This document shows, one piece after another, positions 54,001 to 62,753 of a stretch of DNA of 64,000 nucleotides (the first letter of the stretch is position 1; each line of letters begins with the position of its first letter). The position numbers were made by a program, and so were the translations under genes. The notes under the pieces are model-generated. The model had not been told where the DNA came from, did no database searches, and was given only the letters and a program-made list of their open reading frames with translations. The stretch comes from Endozoicomonas gorgoniicola (lineage in GTDB: Bacteria; Pseudomonadota; Gammaproteobacteria; Pseudomonadales; Endozoicomonadaceae), in NCBI RefSeq assembly GCF_025562715.2, contig NZ_JAPFCC010000001.1, positions 4,300,501 through 4,364,500 of the forward strand, in the 5' to 3' direction.

Positions 54001-54885
54001 ATGAAGTCCTTTTTTAACAAAATACTGATGCTTTCATTGCTCTGTATCTCCGCTACCCTGTCAGTAGCCCGTGAAACTGCCCCCACAGGCTGCTGGTTTG
54101 ATACGACAAAAGATACTGCCGCAGATTACGAAAGTGCTGACAAGCACGTAAACAGCTACTGCTCTGTTCCCTATAGCTCAACCGATTACTATATCGGAAA
54201 AGTCATTGATGATGATGGCACCCCGGAATGCCATTACACCACCCCTGGAAGAGATGAAGGGTACGGGTACGATGTCCGATGGCTGGTCACGAATTATGAG
54301 ACTTTAAAAGACATCATAAAAAAGCATGGAAAGCACGGAAAATTTCATGAAAGCATTGATAATTTCCACAGTCATTTCCCTGAATGTACAAGCTCAACCC
54401 AAGGGCATACGCCCATTATGGCTCCGGTCAATAACCCAACGATTGCCCAGCCATCTTCTCACAGGGAGGTCTGTCTTTCAGATGAAACTCTGGCAGGAGG
54501 AAATAGAGGAATAAAAATCGGCTATTGGCAGAATGGACAGTGTCAGACCAGCGATAATTCGCCATTTTATCCTAAAAAATCGAAAGAGCAGCCAAAAGCC
54601 AGCGACGGCTGCCCGGAATACAACCCTGATACTGAATTTTCCTGTGAAGGGTATAGTTTTTATCGTCGGGGCTGGGCAGAAGAGTGCATCAGTGCGTTTG
54701 GTGCAAAGTCATGCTACGAAAGCACAACCTGTAAAAAGAAACAAACACAGGAAGAGTGTTGTAAGTTTGCACACGATGAGAATTGCGAAACTGTCTCCAT
54801 GGATAAAAAAGGAAAGTGCTGTTGTGGTGTCAGACTTAACAAGGATAATGACAAATGCCGAAATGTGGGATTGAGAAGAGAATAA
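54001..54885 (+). CDS. Exported cysteine-rich protein
   Basis: Not recognised. 294 residues with a clear signal peptide (KILMLSLLCISATLSVA, cleavage near residue 23). The mature part holds about twenty cysteines, dense at the C-terminus (CKKK..ECCKF...GKCCCGVRL), suggesting a disulfide-stabilised secreted domain. Low-complexity Pro/Thr linker in the middle (TPIMAPVNNPTIAQPSS). It lies between IS-disrupted DNA and the marR operon. Confidence 0.7.
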   Translation: MKSFFNKILMLSLLCISATLSVARETAPTGCWFDTTKDTAADYESADKHVNSYCSVPYSSTDYYIGKVIDDDGTPECHYTTPGRDEGYGYDVRWLVTNYETLKDIIKKHGKHGKFHESIDNFHSHFPECTSSTQGHTPIMAPVNNPTIAQPSSHREVCLSDETLAGGNRGIKIGYWQNGQCQTSDNSPFYPKKSKEQPKASDGCPEYNPDTEFSCEGYSFYRRGWAEECISAFGAKSCYESTTCKKKQTQEECCKFAHDENCETVSMDKKGKCCCGVRLNKDNDKCRNVGLRRE

Positions 54886-55010
54886 TGATAACGCCATAAA
54901 CAGATCCCTTCACACCATTTCGAATAAGCCACGGACGGCAAAACGACACAACCTGTATCCGTAACAACCTGACCTGACGAATAGCTGGTCGGGTTCTCGT
55001 TAACTACATA

Positions 55011-55025
55011 GTTGACCATGTCAAC
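55011..55025. promoter_or_regulatory. Candidate MarR operator upstream of marR
   Basis: GTTGACCATGTCAAC is a palindrome (6-bp arms, 3-base centre) 49 bases before the marR start. The same pattern, GTTGAC-N2-TG-N-CAACCAT, recurs before the ABC exporter operon at 55543, implying autoregulation and control of the operon by one factor. Confidence 0.7.
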
Positions 55026-55073
55026 CATATCTATTCTAATATCCTCAATTTTACTTTGCGGGTATTGCCTTCA

Positions 55074-55496
55074 ATGAGCCAGCAGGCGAAACAGTTATTC
55101 GACGCCTTACTGACGCTTTCACACCATTTCAGCACAAGCTGTTGTGAAAGCAGTCATTGTGAAGAGTTCAGCCTGATTGACTATCTGGCGCTTCGCAGCA
55201 TCCAGAACCAGCCTCAATGCTCTGTTCAAACCATTGGTCAGTCACTGGGCTTCACCAAAAGCGGTGCCACCCGGGTCATTAAACGTCTGGAAGCCCGTAA
55301 TCTGGTCTCCATCTGCGTCAACCCGGATGACAGCCGAATCAAGTGCCTGTCCCTGACCGGGCTTGCAGAAGACTGTCTGGACTCAACCAGAAGCCTTCAG
55401 GCACAGCGGATAGACAAACTGCTGAACAAAATGGAACCAGAAGCAGCCGCACAGCTGGTACAGGGGCTACAGGCACTGATCCGGCACCTGAAGTAA
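55074..55496 (+). CDS. MarR-family transcriptional regulator
   Basis: 140 residues from ATG 55074. Winged-helix with SVQTIGQSLGFTKSGATRVIKRLEARNLVSI and the wing NPDDSRIKCLSLT (the DxR of MarR proteins). A Cys cluster near residues 23-31 (SCCESSHCEE) could sense thiol or metal stress. It is upstream of, and likely represses, the ABC exporter-glutathione synthetase operon. Confidence 0.9.
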   Translation: MSQQAKQLFDALLTLSHHFSTSCCESSHCEEFSLIDYLALRSIQNQPQCSVQTIGQSLGFTKSGATRVIKRLEARNLVSICVNPDDSRIKCLSLTGLAEDCLDSTRSLQAQRIDKLLNKMEPEAAAQLVQGLQALIRHLK

Positions 55497-55511
55497 CCCA
55501 ATAGAGACCAC

Positions 55512-55530
55512 AGCCTGAGCAGGCTTTTTT
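55512..55530 (+). terminator. Rho-independent terminator of marR
   Basis: AGCCT-GAGC-AGGCT followed by TTTTT, 16 bases after the marR stop. Confidence 0.8.
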
Positions 55531-55541
55531 ATTTCCCAATT

Positions 55542-55558
55542 GGTTGACACTGACAACC
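55542..55558. promoter_or_regulatory. Candidate MarR operator upstream of ABC exporter operon
   Basis: GGTTGACACTGACAACC is a near-palindrome sharing GTTGAC...CAACCAT with the site before marR. It lies 91 bases before the first ABC gene. Confidence 0.7.
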
Positions 55559-55648
55559 ATGTAACCCCTGGAAACCTTTGATGCAAAACGCTTTCAAACC
55601 GAACAGCCATGAGCGAAATGCAATTTTCATGGAAAGGAGTAACCGTTC

Positions 55649-57448
55649 ATGAAGCTGCTATGGAAAATGCGCTTCATTTTGCGTGACTACTGGAAACACT
55701 ACCTTCTGGCTTTTATCAGCCTGCAAGCCGTGGCAATACTGAACCAGCTGCCTCCCTGGCTGATCGGTCGTGTGGTGGATGAAATCACCATCGACAACCT
55801 GACCAGTCAGGAGTTAATGCTTTACATCGCGGGTATCATGGTGATTGCCATCGCCATTTATGGCCTGCGCTATGTATGGCGCTCTCTGTTGTACGGTGCC
55901 TCCATTGACCTGGTTCGCGGTCAGCGGGATCGGCTGTTTGCTCACTTTACCCGGATGTCACCCGACTTCTACCAGGAACACACCACTGGCGATCTGATGG
56001 CCCATGCCACCAATGACCTCAACGCGGTGGAGGAAAGTGCAGGCGGGGGTATTATGACCCTGGTTGACTCAGTGATCGCAGGCTTCACTGTTCTGGCTGC
56101 GATGGTTTTTGCTGTCAGTGGCAAGCTGACGCTGCTGGTTCTGATCCCGTTTCCAATACTCATCTGGGCCACCAGCCACTACGGCACCGCGATGCACAAA
56201 ACCTTTGGCCGGGCTCAGGTCAGTTTTTCTGACCTGAACGAGGAAGCCAGGGAAACCGTCACCGGCATACGAGCCGTTCGCGCCCACGAACTCAATAAAC
56301 GACAAGAACAGCGTTTTTACGATTTGTCCCGTGAAACCGTCAACGCTAACCAGAAAGTGGCACGTATCGAGTCCATCTTTGGCCCCACCATTAACCTGTT
56401 TTTTGGTCTGTCTTTTGTTATTGCACTGATGGGCGGCGCATGGCTGATTCAACATGGTGAAATGACACTGGGCCTGCTGACCAGTTTCACGCTCTATCTT
56501 GGACAGCTTCTGAGCCCCATGATGCAGTTTGGCTGGCAGTTCAGCGTATTCCAGCGTGGTAATGCATCCTGGAGCCGACTGGAATTCCTGTTTAGCCAGA
56601 AGCCCTCCGTGACCGATGCCCCAACAGCCGTAGAAGCACCTGCAAATCACGATCTGGCGTTTAATATTCAGTCTTTCCACTACCCAAAGGCTGACTCTCC
56701 GGTTCTGACCGACATCAGACTGCAGGCTCCGGCTGGTTCCTTTATCGGTATTACCGGTCGAACCGGCGGAGGCAAAAGCAGCCTGTTCCGGTTGCTGCAA
56801 CGCCAGTTCAATCTGGATGCAGGCTCATCCATTACGCTCGGTGGCATTACCATTGACCAGATAAAGCTGAAAAGCCTGCGCAGCCAGCTGGCATGGGTTC
56901 CACAGGAGCCAATGCTGTTTTCCGGAACCATTGCGGAAAACATCGCCATGACCAGACCGGATGCTTCTCAGGAAGAGATCGAACAGGCTGCCAGACTCGC
57001 CGCCATTCACGACGAGATCTGTCACTTCACCGATGGTTACCAGACCATACTTGGCGAAAACGGCATCAACCTTTCCGGCGGCCAGAAACAGCGTGTGGCG
57101 TTTGCCCGGGCCCTGCTGACCGATGCCAGCATTCTGTTGCTGGACGACGCGTTCAGTGCGCTGGATATGAAAACAGAAGCGACCATTCTGAAAAACCTGT
57201 CTGCCTACAAAAACAAAAAGACCATTCTGCTGATCACTCAACGCCTGCCGGAACTGATTACTGCAGACCATATTCTGGTCATTGAGGAAGGCATCATTAA
57301 AGAACAGGGTACCCACGACGAACTGCTGGACCGCCCTGACTGGTATGCCCGCATCTTCAAACAACAGGCACGCACTCTTCTGGTGAACAGGGAGGATACG
57401 ACCGATGACCAGCCCATTAACGAATCACCAACACTGGTAAGCGCCTGA
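55649..57448 (+). CDS. ABC exporter half-transporter, MdlA-like
   Basis: 599 residues: a six-helix membrane domain (1-~310), then an ATPase domain with Walker A GRTGGGKS (~369), signature LSGGQKQR (~475) and Walker B LLLDDAFSALD (~495). The residue after the Walker B Asp is Asp, not the catalytic Glu, so this half forms the degenerate ATP site of a heterodimer, as in MdlA. Its stop overlaps the second half's start. Confidence 0.9.
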   Translation: MKLLWKMRFILRDYWKHYLLAFISLQAVAILNQLPPWLIGRVVDEITIDNLTSQELMLYIAGIMVIAIAIYGLRYVWRSLLYGASIDLVRGQRDRLFAHFTRMSPDFYQEHTTGDLMAHATNDLNAVEESAGGGIMTLVDSVIAGFTVLAAMVFAVSGKLTLLVLIPFPILIWATSHYGTAMHKTFGRAQVSFSDLNEEARETVTGIRAVRAHELNKRQEQRFYDLSRETVNANQKVARIESIFGPTINLFFGLSFVIALMGGAWLIQHGEMTLGLLTSFTLYLGQLLSPMMQFGWQFSVFQRGNASWSRLEFLFSQKPSVTDAPTAVEAPANHDLAFNIQSFHYPKADSPVLTDIRLQAPAGSFIGITGRTGGGKSSLFRLLQRQFNLDAGSSITLGGITIDQIKLKSLRSQLAWVPQEPMLFSGTIAENIAMTRPDASQEEIEQAARLAAIHDEICHFTDGYQTILGENGINLSGGQKQRVAFARALLTDASILLLDDAFSALDMKTEATILKNLSAYKNKKTILLITQRLPELITADHILVIEEGIIKEQGTHDELLDRPDWYARIFKQQARTLLVNREDTTDDQPINESPTLVSA

Positions 57449-59253
57449 TGAAAGCAAAACGATTTGCAGGACTCGGACGCCTGCTGGGCTTCAGCCGCCC
57501 TTACTCAAAAGGCTTTATCAGCGCCTTTCTGCTGTTAATGCTGGCAACCGCCTTTGAAATGGCTTCACCCTGGGTCATGAAAATTATCCTTGATGACTAT
57601 ATTGCGGTGGGTAACAACGATATCAATACGCTGGTGATGCTGGGCATTGCCCTGACCAGTACTTATGTGGGCGCATCGATATTGCAGTACATTCAGGGCG
57701 TCATGTTCCAGGACAATGCCCTGGAGGTTATACACGACATCCGTCAAAAGGCGTTCAGCCATCTGCTGAAACTGCCCATGAAGTACTTTGACGGAGAGCC
57801 AACCGGTCGTCTGGTATCAAGACTGACCAATGACTCTGAAGTTATACGACAGATGTTTGTCGGAGTAATCCCCGCCATCCTGCGTGGAGCCCTGAAACTG
57901 GTGGGTATTTTTACCGCACTGGCACTTTTGGATTTCAAACTGATGTTGCTGATGCTGGTTATTGTGCCGATTCTTCTGGGCAGCATGCGTCTGTATCAGA
58001 ACCTGAGCCGTCCCGTCGTGGCAGGTGTTCGGGCCAAGCTGGCAGACATCAACACCAGTCTTAATGAATCCCTGCAGGGCATGCAGATTATCCAGGCCAC
58101 CAATCAGGAAGAACATCGTCGTGCAGAATTTGCAGAAAACAACAAAGAATGGAGCCTGCTGCGCCGCAAAGTGATCGGCATCGACAGTCTGCTGCTGATG
58201 CCTTTTGGTCACTTCCTGCAAACCATGGCGCTGGCGGGCATTGTCGCCTGGTTTGGCTGGAAAGCTGGTTTTTCCGTGATTGAAGTCGGCACTATTTATG
58301 CCTTTATCAATTATCTGGCTCGTTTCTTTGAGCCTTTCCGCCAGATTTCCATGCAGCTGGGCAACCTGCAACAGTCACTGGTGGCTGCCGAACGTGTCTT
58401 TGAACTGCTGGACGAACCGGAAGAGTCCCGCAGCCAGACGGGAAATGCTTCCGTCAACAGTGGCAAGATGGAATTCAACAACGTCAGCCTGTCCTATGAC
58501 GGTAGAAATCAGGCGTTGGACAACGTCAGTTTCACTGTAGAACCCGGTCAGTTTACGGCCATTGTCGGCCACAGCGGCAGTGGCAAAAGCTCCGTTATCA
58601 ACCTGTTAATGCGTTTTTATCAGCACCAGCAGGGACAGGTTCTTATTGATGGGCAACCACTGAACAACATGAGCGAGTCCGCCCTGCGCAACCACGTTGG
58701 GCTGGTCTTCCAGGAGCCGTATATCTTCAGTGGCTCCCTTGCCGAAAACATCAGCCTTAACCATCCTGATATCAGTATGAGTGATGTGATCAGCGCTGCC
58801 CGAAAAGTATCTGCCGACCCATTTATTCGAAAACTGTCTGATGGTTACGACCACCAGCCCGGAGCCGGAGGTCAGGCGTTATCGACGGGTGAACGTCAGT
58901 TGTTGTCCTTTGCCCGAACGGTGGCGCAGGATCCACGTATTCTTCTGCTGGATGAGGCAACCGCCAATATTGATGGAGAAACTGAGCAGTCGATTAAAGA
59001 TGCACTGATCACTCTCCGCTCTGGTCGTACCACTATTGCTGTGGCCCATCGCCTTTCGACCATTCAGGATGCCGACCAGATTCTGGTGATGGACAAAGGT
59101 CAGATTGTTCAGCGCGGAACTCACAGTGAGCTGCTTAACCAGACCGGTTCTTACCGTGACCTGTACCTGTCACAGCAGACCAGAGAACAGCTGCATAACC
59201 CTGCAGATAACCTTTCCAGTGAAGCACCTTCTTCCAGTTTAGCGGTGGCATAA
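57448..59253 (+). CDS. ABC exporter half-transporter, MdlB-like
   Basis: 601 residues: membrane domain plus ATPase domain with Walker A GHSGSGKSS (~372), variant signature ALSTGERQLL (~479) and canonical Walker B LLLDEATANID (~499). The intact Glu here complements the degenerate partner upstream. Co-translated with both neighbours (TGATG and TAATG overlaps), which ties the pump to the glutathione synthetase gene that follows. Confidence 0.9.
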   Translation: MKAKRFAGLGRLLGFSRPYSKGFISAFLLLMLATAFEMASPWVMKIILDDYIAVGNNDINTLVMLGIALTSTYVGASILQYIQGVMFQDNALEVIHDIRQKAFSHLLKLPMKYFDGEPTGRLVSRLTNDSEVIRQMFVGVIPAILRGALKLVGIFTALALLDFKLMLLMLVIVPILLGSMRLYQNLSRPVVAGVRAKLADINTSLNESLQGMQIIQATNQEEHRRAEFAENNKEWSLLRRKVIGIDSLLLMPFGHFLQTMALAGIVAWFGWKAGFSVIEVGTIYAFINYLARFFEPFRQISMQLGNLQQSLVAAERVFELLDEPEESRSQTGNASVNSGKMEFNNVSLSYDGRNQALDNVSFTVEPGQFTAIVGHSGSGKSSVINLLMRFYQHQQGQVLIDGQPLNNMSESALRNHVGLVFQEPYIFSGSLAENISLNHPDISMSDVISAARKVSADPFIRKLSDGYDHQPGAGGQALSTGERQLLSFARTVAQDPRILLLDEATANIDGETEQSIKDALITLRSGRTTIAVAHRLSTIQDADQILVMDKGQIVQRGTHSELLNQTGSYRDLYLSQQTREQLHNPADNLSSEAPSSSLAVA

Positions 59254-60701
59254 TGATGAACCAGACAACCCGGGATCCCGCCATTCAGGACGCCATTGAA
59301 TGGGCTCTTTTAAACGGTTTTTCCCTGAAAACATCGCCAGAATCAGCGACACACTGCGCTTTTAGTCTGGCACCGACATTGATTGAAGATACCCGTTTTT
59401 CTCATCTCCGCAAAGCCGTACCAGTGCTGGCAAAACTGATTCATGCCGTTTCAGAAAACCATGAATACCTGCAGGAGGTCATGGCTCCTATTGCCGGTGC
59501 AGACCCTTTCTTTACCAACCTGCTGAATCTTCACAAACATATTCACTTTGGTCAGCAGAAAGCACTCAGACAACCCATGTTGTTTATGCGCACTGACTTT
59601 ATGGATGATGCGAAAGTGGGTCCCAGGGTCATTGAGTTCAATGGCATCGCTGCAGGCATGGGTCCCTTTGGCCAGCGAGCCCACGAATTGCATCGTTATA
59701 TGCAGCAGCAGTGGGCTGCTACCTTCCAGAAATGGTCCCCCGTGGACAACCTGCGGCTGATTGACAACCCGGCCATTGAGCTGCTGTCAGAAGGCATTGC
59801 AGCAACTGCCAGCCAGGTTCGGAAAGAATCCGGAGAAACCGGACAACCGGTGTTTTTGATGGTGGTACAAGCGGATGAAGACAACGTTTACGACCAGCAT
59901 CTTCTGGAGCAGGGCCTGCAAAGCCTTGGCATAAGAACGGTTCGTCGTACATTCCGTGAACTTCACGACCAGCTTTCAACCGGAGAAAACGCCCGCTTGC
60001 TGCTTGAGAGTATTGGCGGGGTAGATGCCATCTATCTTCGTGCAGGCTATCAATACTCTGACTTTGTCGCCCATGACCTGGAAGAGGCTCGCTGCTGTCA
60101 GGCTTTAAGCCAGACCCGTGCCTTTATGGAACAGCATAATGTTGCGATCAATGCCACGGTCAGCCAACAGTTGGCCACCAGCAAACGGGTTCAGATGTTG
60201 CTGACCTCCATGACTGCACAGGAATTAACCCGTTTTGGCCTTACCCTGCCCGAAGCCAGTGAAGCAAAAGAGTTTCTGGGTGTCATGCTGCCTGTTGACG
60301 AAAACAGCGCCGACTGGTTCGCCGATAAGCCCAATAATAACTGGGTTCTGAAGAACCAGGGCGAAGGCGGTGGTCACTGCATTTTTGGCGACGATATTTT
60401 GCCAAAACTCAAGTCGCTTTCCAGTGAGGATTATCAGGCATGGTCACTGATGCGTCGCCTGCACCCGGCTCACAGAGAGCGCCCTGCTTTACTGGTGCGC
60501 CGGGGCGAAGCTATTAAGGTGGATGATCTGATCAGTGAAATAGGGCTGTTCACCCTTCACTTCAATGGCAAACCGATGACACGTTTCAATGGTAATGACA
60601 GTGGTTACGCGGGATACCTGATTCGCAGCAAGCCTGCCACTGAATCAGAAGGCGGTGTACACAGCGGCATGGGAGCTGCCGACTCTCTGGCTGTTAGGTA
60701 G
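59253..60701 (+). CDS. Eukaryotic-type glutathione synthetase
   Basis: 482 residues, close to the human enzyme's 474. It resembles eukaryotic GSS, not bacterial GshB: ALLNGFSLKTS and SLAPTLI at the N-terminus, LLNLHKHI, VIEFNGIAAGMG, IYLRAGYQ, then the Gly-rich ATP loop LKNQGEGGGHCIFGDD (~366-381), SEIGLF and the C-terminal VHSGMGAADSLAV. It should join gamma-glutamylcysteine and glycine. The gene overlaps mdlB-like by one base. Probably acquired by horizontal transfer. The linkage to an exporter suggests glutathione or conjugate efflux. Confidence 0.88.
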   Translation: MMNQTTRDPAIQDAIEWALLNGFSLKTSPESATHCAFSLAPTLIEDTRFSHLRKAVPVLAKLIHAVSENHEYLQEVMAPIAGADPFFTNLLNLHKHIHFGQQKALRQPMLFMRTDFMDDAKVGPRVIEFNGIAAGMGPFGQRAHELHRYMQQQWAATFQKWSPVDNLRLIDNPAIELLSEGIAATASQVRKESGETGQPVFLMVVQADEDNVYDQHLLEQGLQSLGIRTVRRTFRELHDQLSTGENARLLLESIGGVDAIYLRAGYQYSDFVAHDLEEARCCQALSQTRAFMEQHNVAINATVSQQLATSKRVQMLLTSMTAQELTRFGLTLPEASEAKEFLGVMLPVDENSADWFADKPNNNWVLKNQGEGGGHCIFGDDILPKLKSLSSEDYQAWSLMRRLHPAHRERPALLVRRGEAIKVDDLISEIGLFTLHFNGKPMTRFNGNDSGYAGYLIRSKPATESEGGVHSGMGAADSLAVR

Positions 60702-60806
60702 AAACCAGCATCCCAACCCGGCAGTCCCCACGATAAGGTACGCCACTTAGGAGTCTGTTCTCGCTCAGGCTCCTTAGGCAAGGCTAACACTATCATCAGG
60801 GAACAC

Positions 60807-61391
60807 ATGAGAAAATCACTACTTGTTGCTGCCGTCCTTCTTACTTCTGCCTCCAGCGCCCAGGCGCTGGTAGGTGCAAAAGTCGGTTACAACTACTGGA
60901 AGACTGCCAATCACGATGGCGTCCATAACCTGTACGGCCAATTTGAGCATTTTATTCCGCTGGTACCCAATGCTGCCGTACGCTATACAAGCGTTGATAA
61001 CAAAAAGCTGAAAGTTAACAGCTTTGATGCGCTGGGTTACTACCGTCTGCTGGACAACGGTAATGTGGACTGGACCGCAGGACTGGGCCTGCGGCGCTTT
61101 GACTCAGGCAAGCTGAAAGGTGACCGTTTCTCCAGCACTCTGCCAATGGTCAGCACCGAAGTAACTCTGTTTGGCGACAACCGCACCAGCTTTTACGGCA
61201 AAATGGATCTGGGTAAAAACGGCAACACTAACTTCACCGATTTTGAAGCAGGTGTTCGCTTTAAGCTGTTCATGGGATTACGTTTGCAGGCCGGCTACCG
61301 GAGCTACACACTGAAACTTGACGGCACCAAGGGTATCAAGGATTCAGAGCATTTACGCGGCCTGAACCTGGGGCTGAACTGGGGCTTCTGA
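60807..61391 (+). CDS. Outer-membrane beta-barrel protein
   Basis: 194 residues. Signal peptide (LLVAAVLLTSASSAQA), then alternating strands ending with the aromatic LNLGLNWGF, typical for outer-membrane insertion. It resembles the TIGR04219 small OmpA/OmpW-like porin group. Function unknown. A hairpin terminator follows. Confidence 0.85.
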   Translation: MRKSLLVAAVLLTSASSAQALVGAKVGYNYWKTANHDGVHNLYGQFEHFIPLVPNAAVRYTSVDNKKLKVNSFDALGYYRLLDNGNVDWTAGLGLRRFDSGKLKGDRFSSTLPMVSTEVTLFGDNRTSFYGKMDLGKNGNTNFTDFEAGVRFKLFMGLRLQAGYRSYTLKLDGTKGIKDSEHLRGLNLGLNWGF

Positions 61392-61413
61392 ACCCTGTAA
61401 GTCTGAACGGGTA

Positions 61414-61431
61414 GCGGGCTTGACAGCCCGC
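61414..61431 (+). terminator. Hairpin terminator after outer-membrane protein gene
   Basis: GCGGGCT-TGAC-AGCCCGC is a perfect 7-bp stem followed by TTCCTGTCC; the U-tract is poor but the position fits. Confidence 0.65.
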
Positions 61432-61703
61432 TTCCTGTCCTGTCCTTCCCTCTCAATACCAGCCGTCTCTCTAACAAGCCTTCCGCCCCTTACATTCAAC
61501 CTCAATTAAAACTAACTCTTTGATTTTAAGGGTATATATCACAACGTTCCTAAGACTTTGGTCTTTATAGCCGCAGTGCTGCCTCATTCTGATGCTATAC
61601 CTTTATATCAGGACTTCCTGAAGTTAATTTTGCAAGGATGTAACTCATGCCAAACAAACCAATGCAGGCAACTGACGATCATCAGTATGCCGAAATCCTT
61701 AGT

Positions 61704-62307
61704 TAACTGACCTCCGGCATAGCCGGAGGCTTATCAGATTACGCCCTCTAAGGGCTTTTATTGCGCCCAAGGGCGCTTACCAGTCAAGATCATACTGATC
61801 TCTATTTCCATCATTCTTTTCTTGATCTCGGATATATGCCCGAACCACTTCTTCATCAAGTCCTACTGTTGAGACAAAGTAACCTCTTGCCCAAAAATGC
61901 TCTCCGTTAAAGTTACGCTGCTTGCCTTTGAAATTTTTCGCAATCTCTATTGCACACTTTCCTTTCAGATATCCAACGACATGAGATACCGGATATTTGG
62001 GTGGAATACTGATGCACATGTGAACATGATCAGACATCAAATGCCCTTCGAGAATTTTGCAGCCTTTCCTTCTGGCAAGCTCATGAAATATTTCTCCGAG
62101 AAACTTTCTCAAATTCCCATAGATTACCTTTCGTCTTCTCTTTGGGATAAAGACAATATGGTACTTACAATCCCAACGCGTATGAGCCAAACTCTTGTAG
62201 TCTCTCATTGGTTTTACCTTCAATTTTCTTGGTCGGAAACTGAAGGTTAGCTACTGTCGCTACGGTTAAACCTATGAGAGTCTCCCCGGCATAGCCGGGG
62301 GTTTATC
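61704..62307 (-). mobile_element. IS200-type element in the type III chaperone gene
   Basis: ~0.6 kb with a single tnpA. Subterminal palindromes CCTCCGGCATAGCCGGAGG (61711-61729) and CCCCGGCATAGCCGGGG (62284-62300) mark both ends; each is followed by TTATCAG. No target duplication is seen, as expected. Exact end bases are uncertain by ~3 because AGT occurs at both junctions. Confidence 0.82.
61777..62208 (-). CDS. tnpA: IS200-family Y1 transposase TnpA
   Basis: 143 residues from ATG 62208 (GAAGGT upstream); an ATG 15 bases earlier lacks a site. The N-terminus MRDYKSLAHTRWDCKYHIVF is typical. The HUH motif is present as DHVHM, and the C-terminal catalytic Tyr lies in VVRAYIRDQ. It appears complete and could mobilise this element. 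Confidence 0.92.
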   Translation of the reverse strand: MRDYKSLAHTRWDCKYHIVFIPKRRRKVIYGNLRKFLGEIFHELARRKGCKILEGHLMSDHVHMCISIPPKYPVSHVVGYLKGKCAIEIAKNFKGKQRNFNGEHFWARGYFVSTVGLDEEVVRAYIRDQEKNDGNRDQYDLDW

Positions 62308-62753
62308 AGTGTTAATTATCTTGCCAACGGCGGGTCTCTGGCTGAAGCCAATAACATCAGTCGGAGCATGCTTGAGACGATCTATGGAACAGGCTACAAC
62401 CAGTACACTACCGGGCACTACGAAGAAGCTGCCCGGGTATTTCAGTACCTGTGCCTTTACGACCAGTGGAACCCCCGCAATTACTTATGCATGGGAGCGT
62501 GCCTGCAGATGATGCATCTGTATGCTCAGGCAATAAAGTGCTACACCTTTGCTTTTCGACTGGATGCCGGTAACCCGCTCCCCCTGATTTACATAGCCGA
62601 TTGCAATATGGCTCTTGACCGGATTGAGAAAGCAAAAGAAATCTACAAAACCGCACTGAAGCTGGCAAAAAGCACTCGCTTCAGCCACAAGGAAATCGAC
62701 AGAGCTGAAATGCTTCTTGCCACTATTGATGTACAGAACAAGGAGGTTCACTA

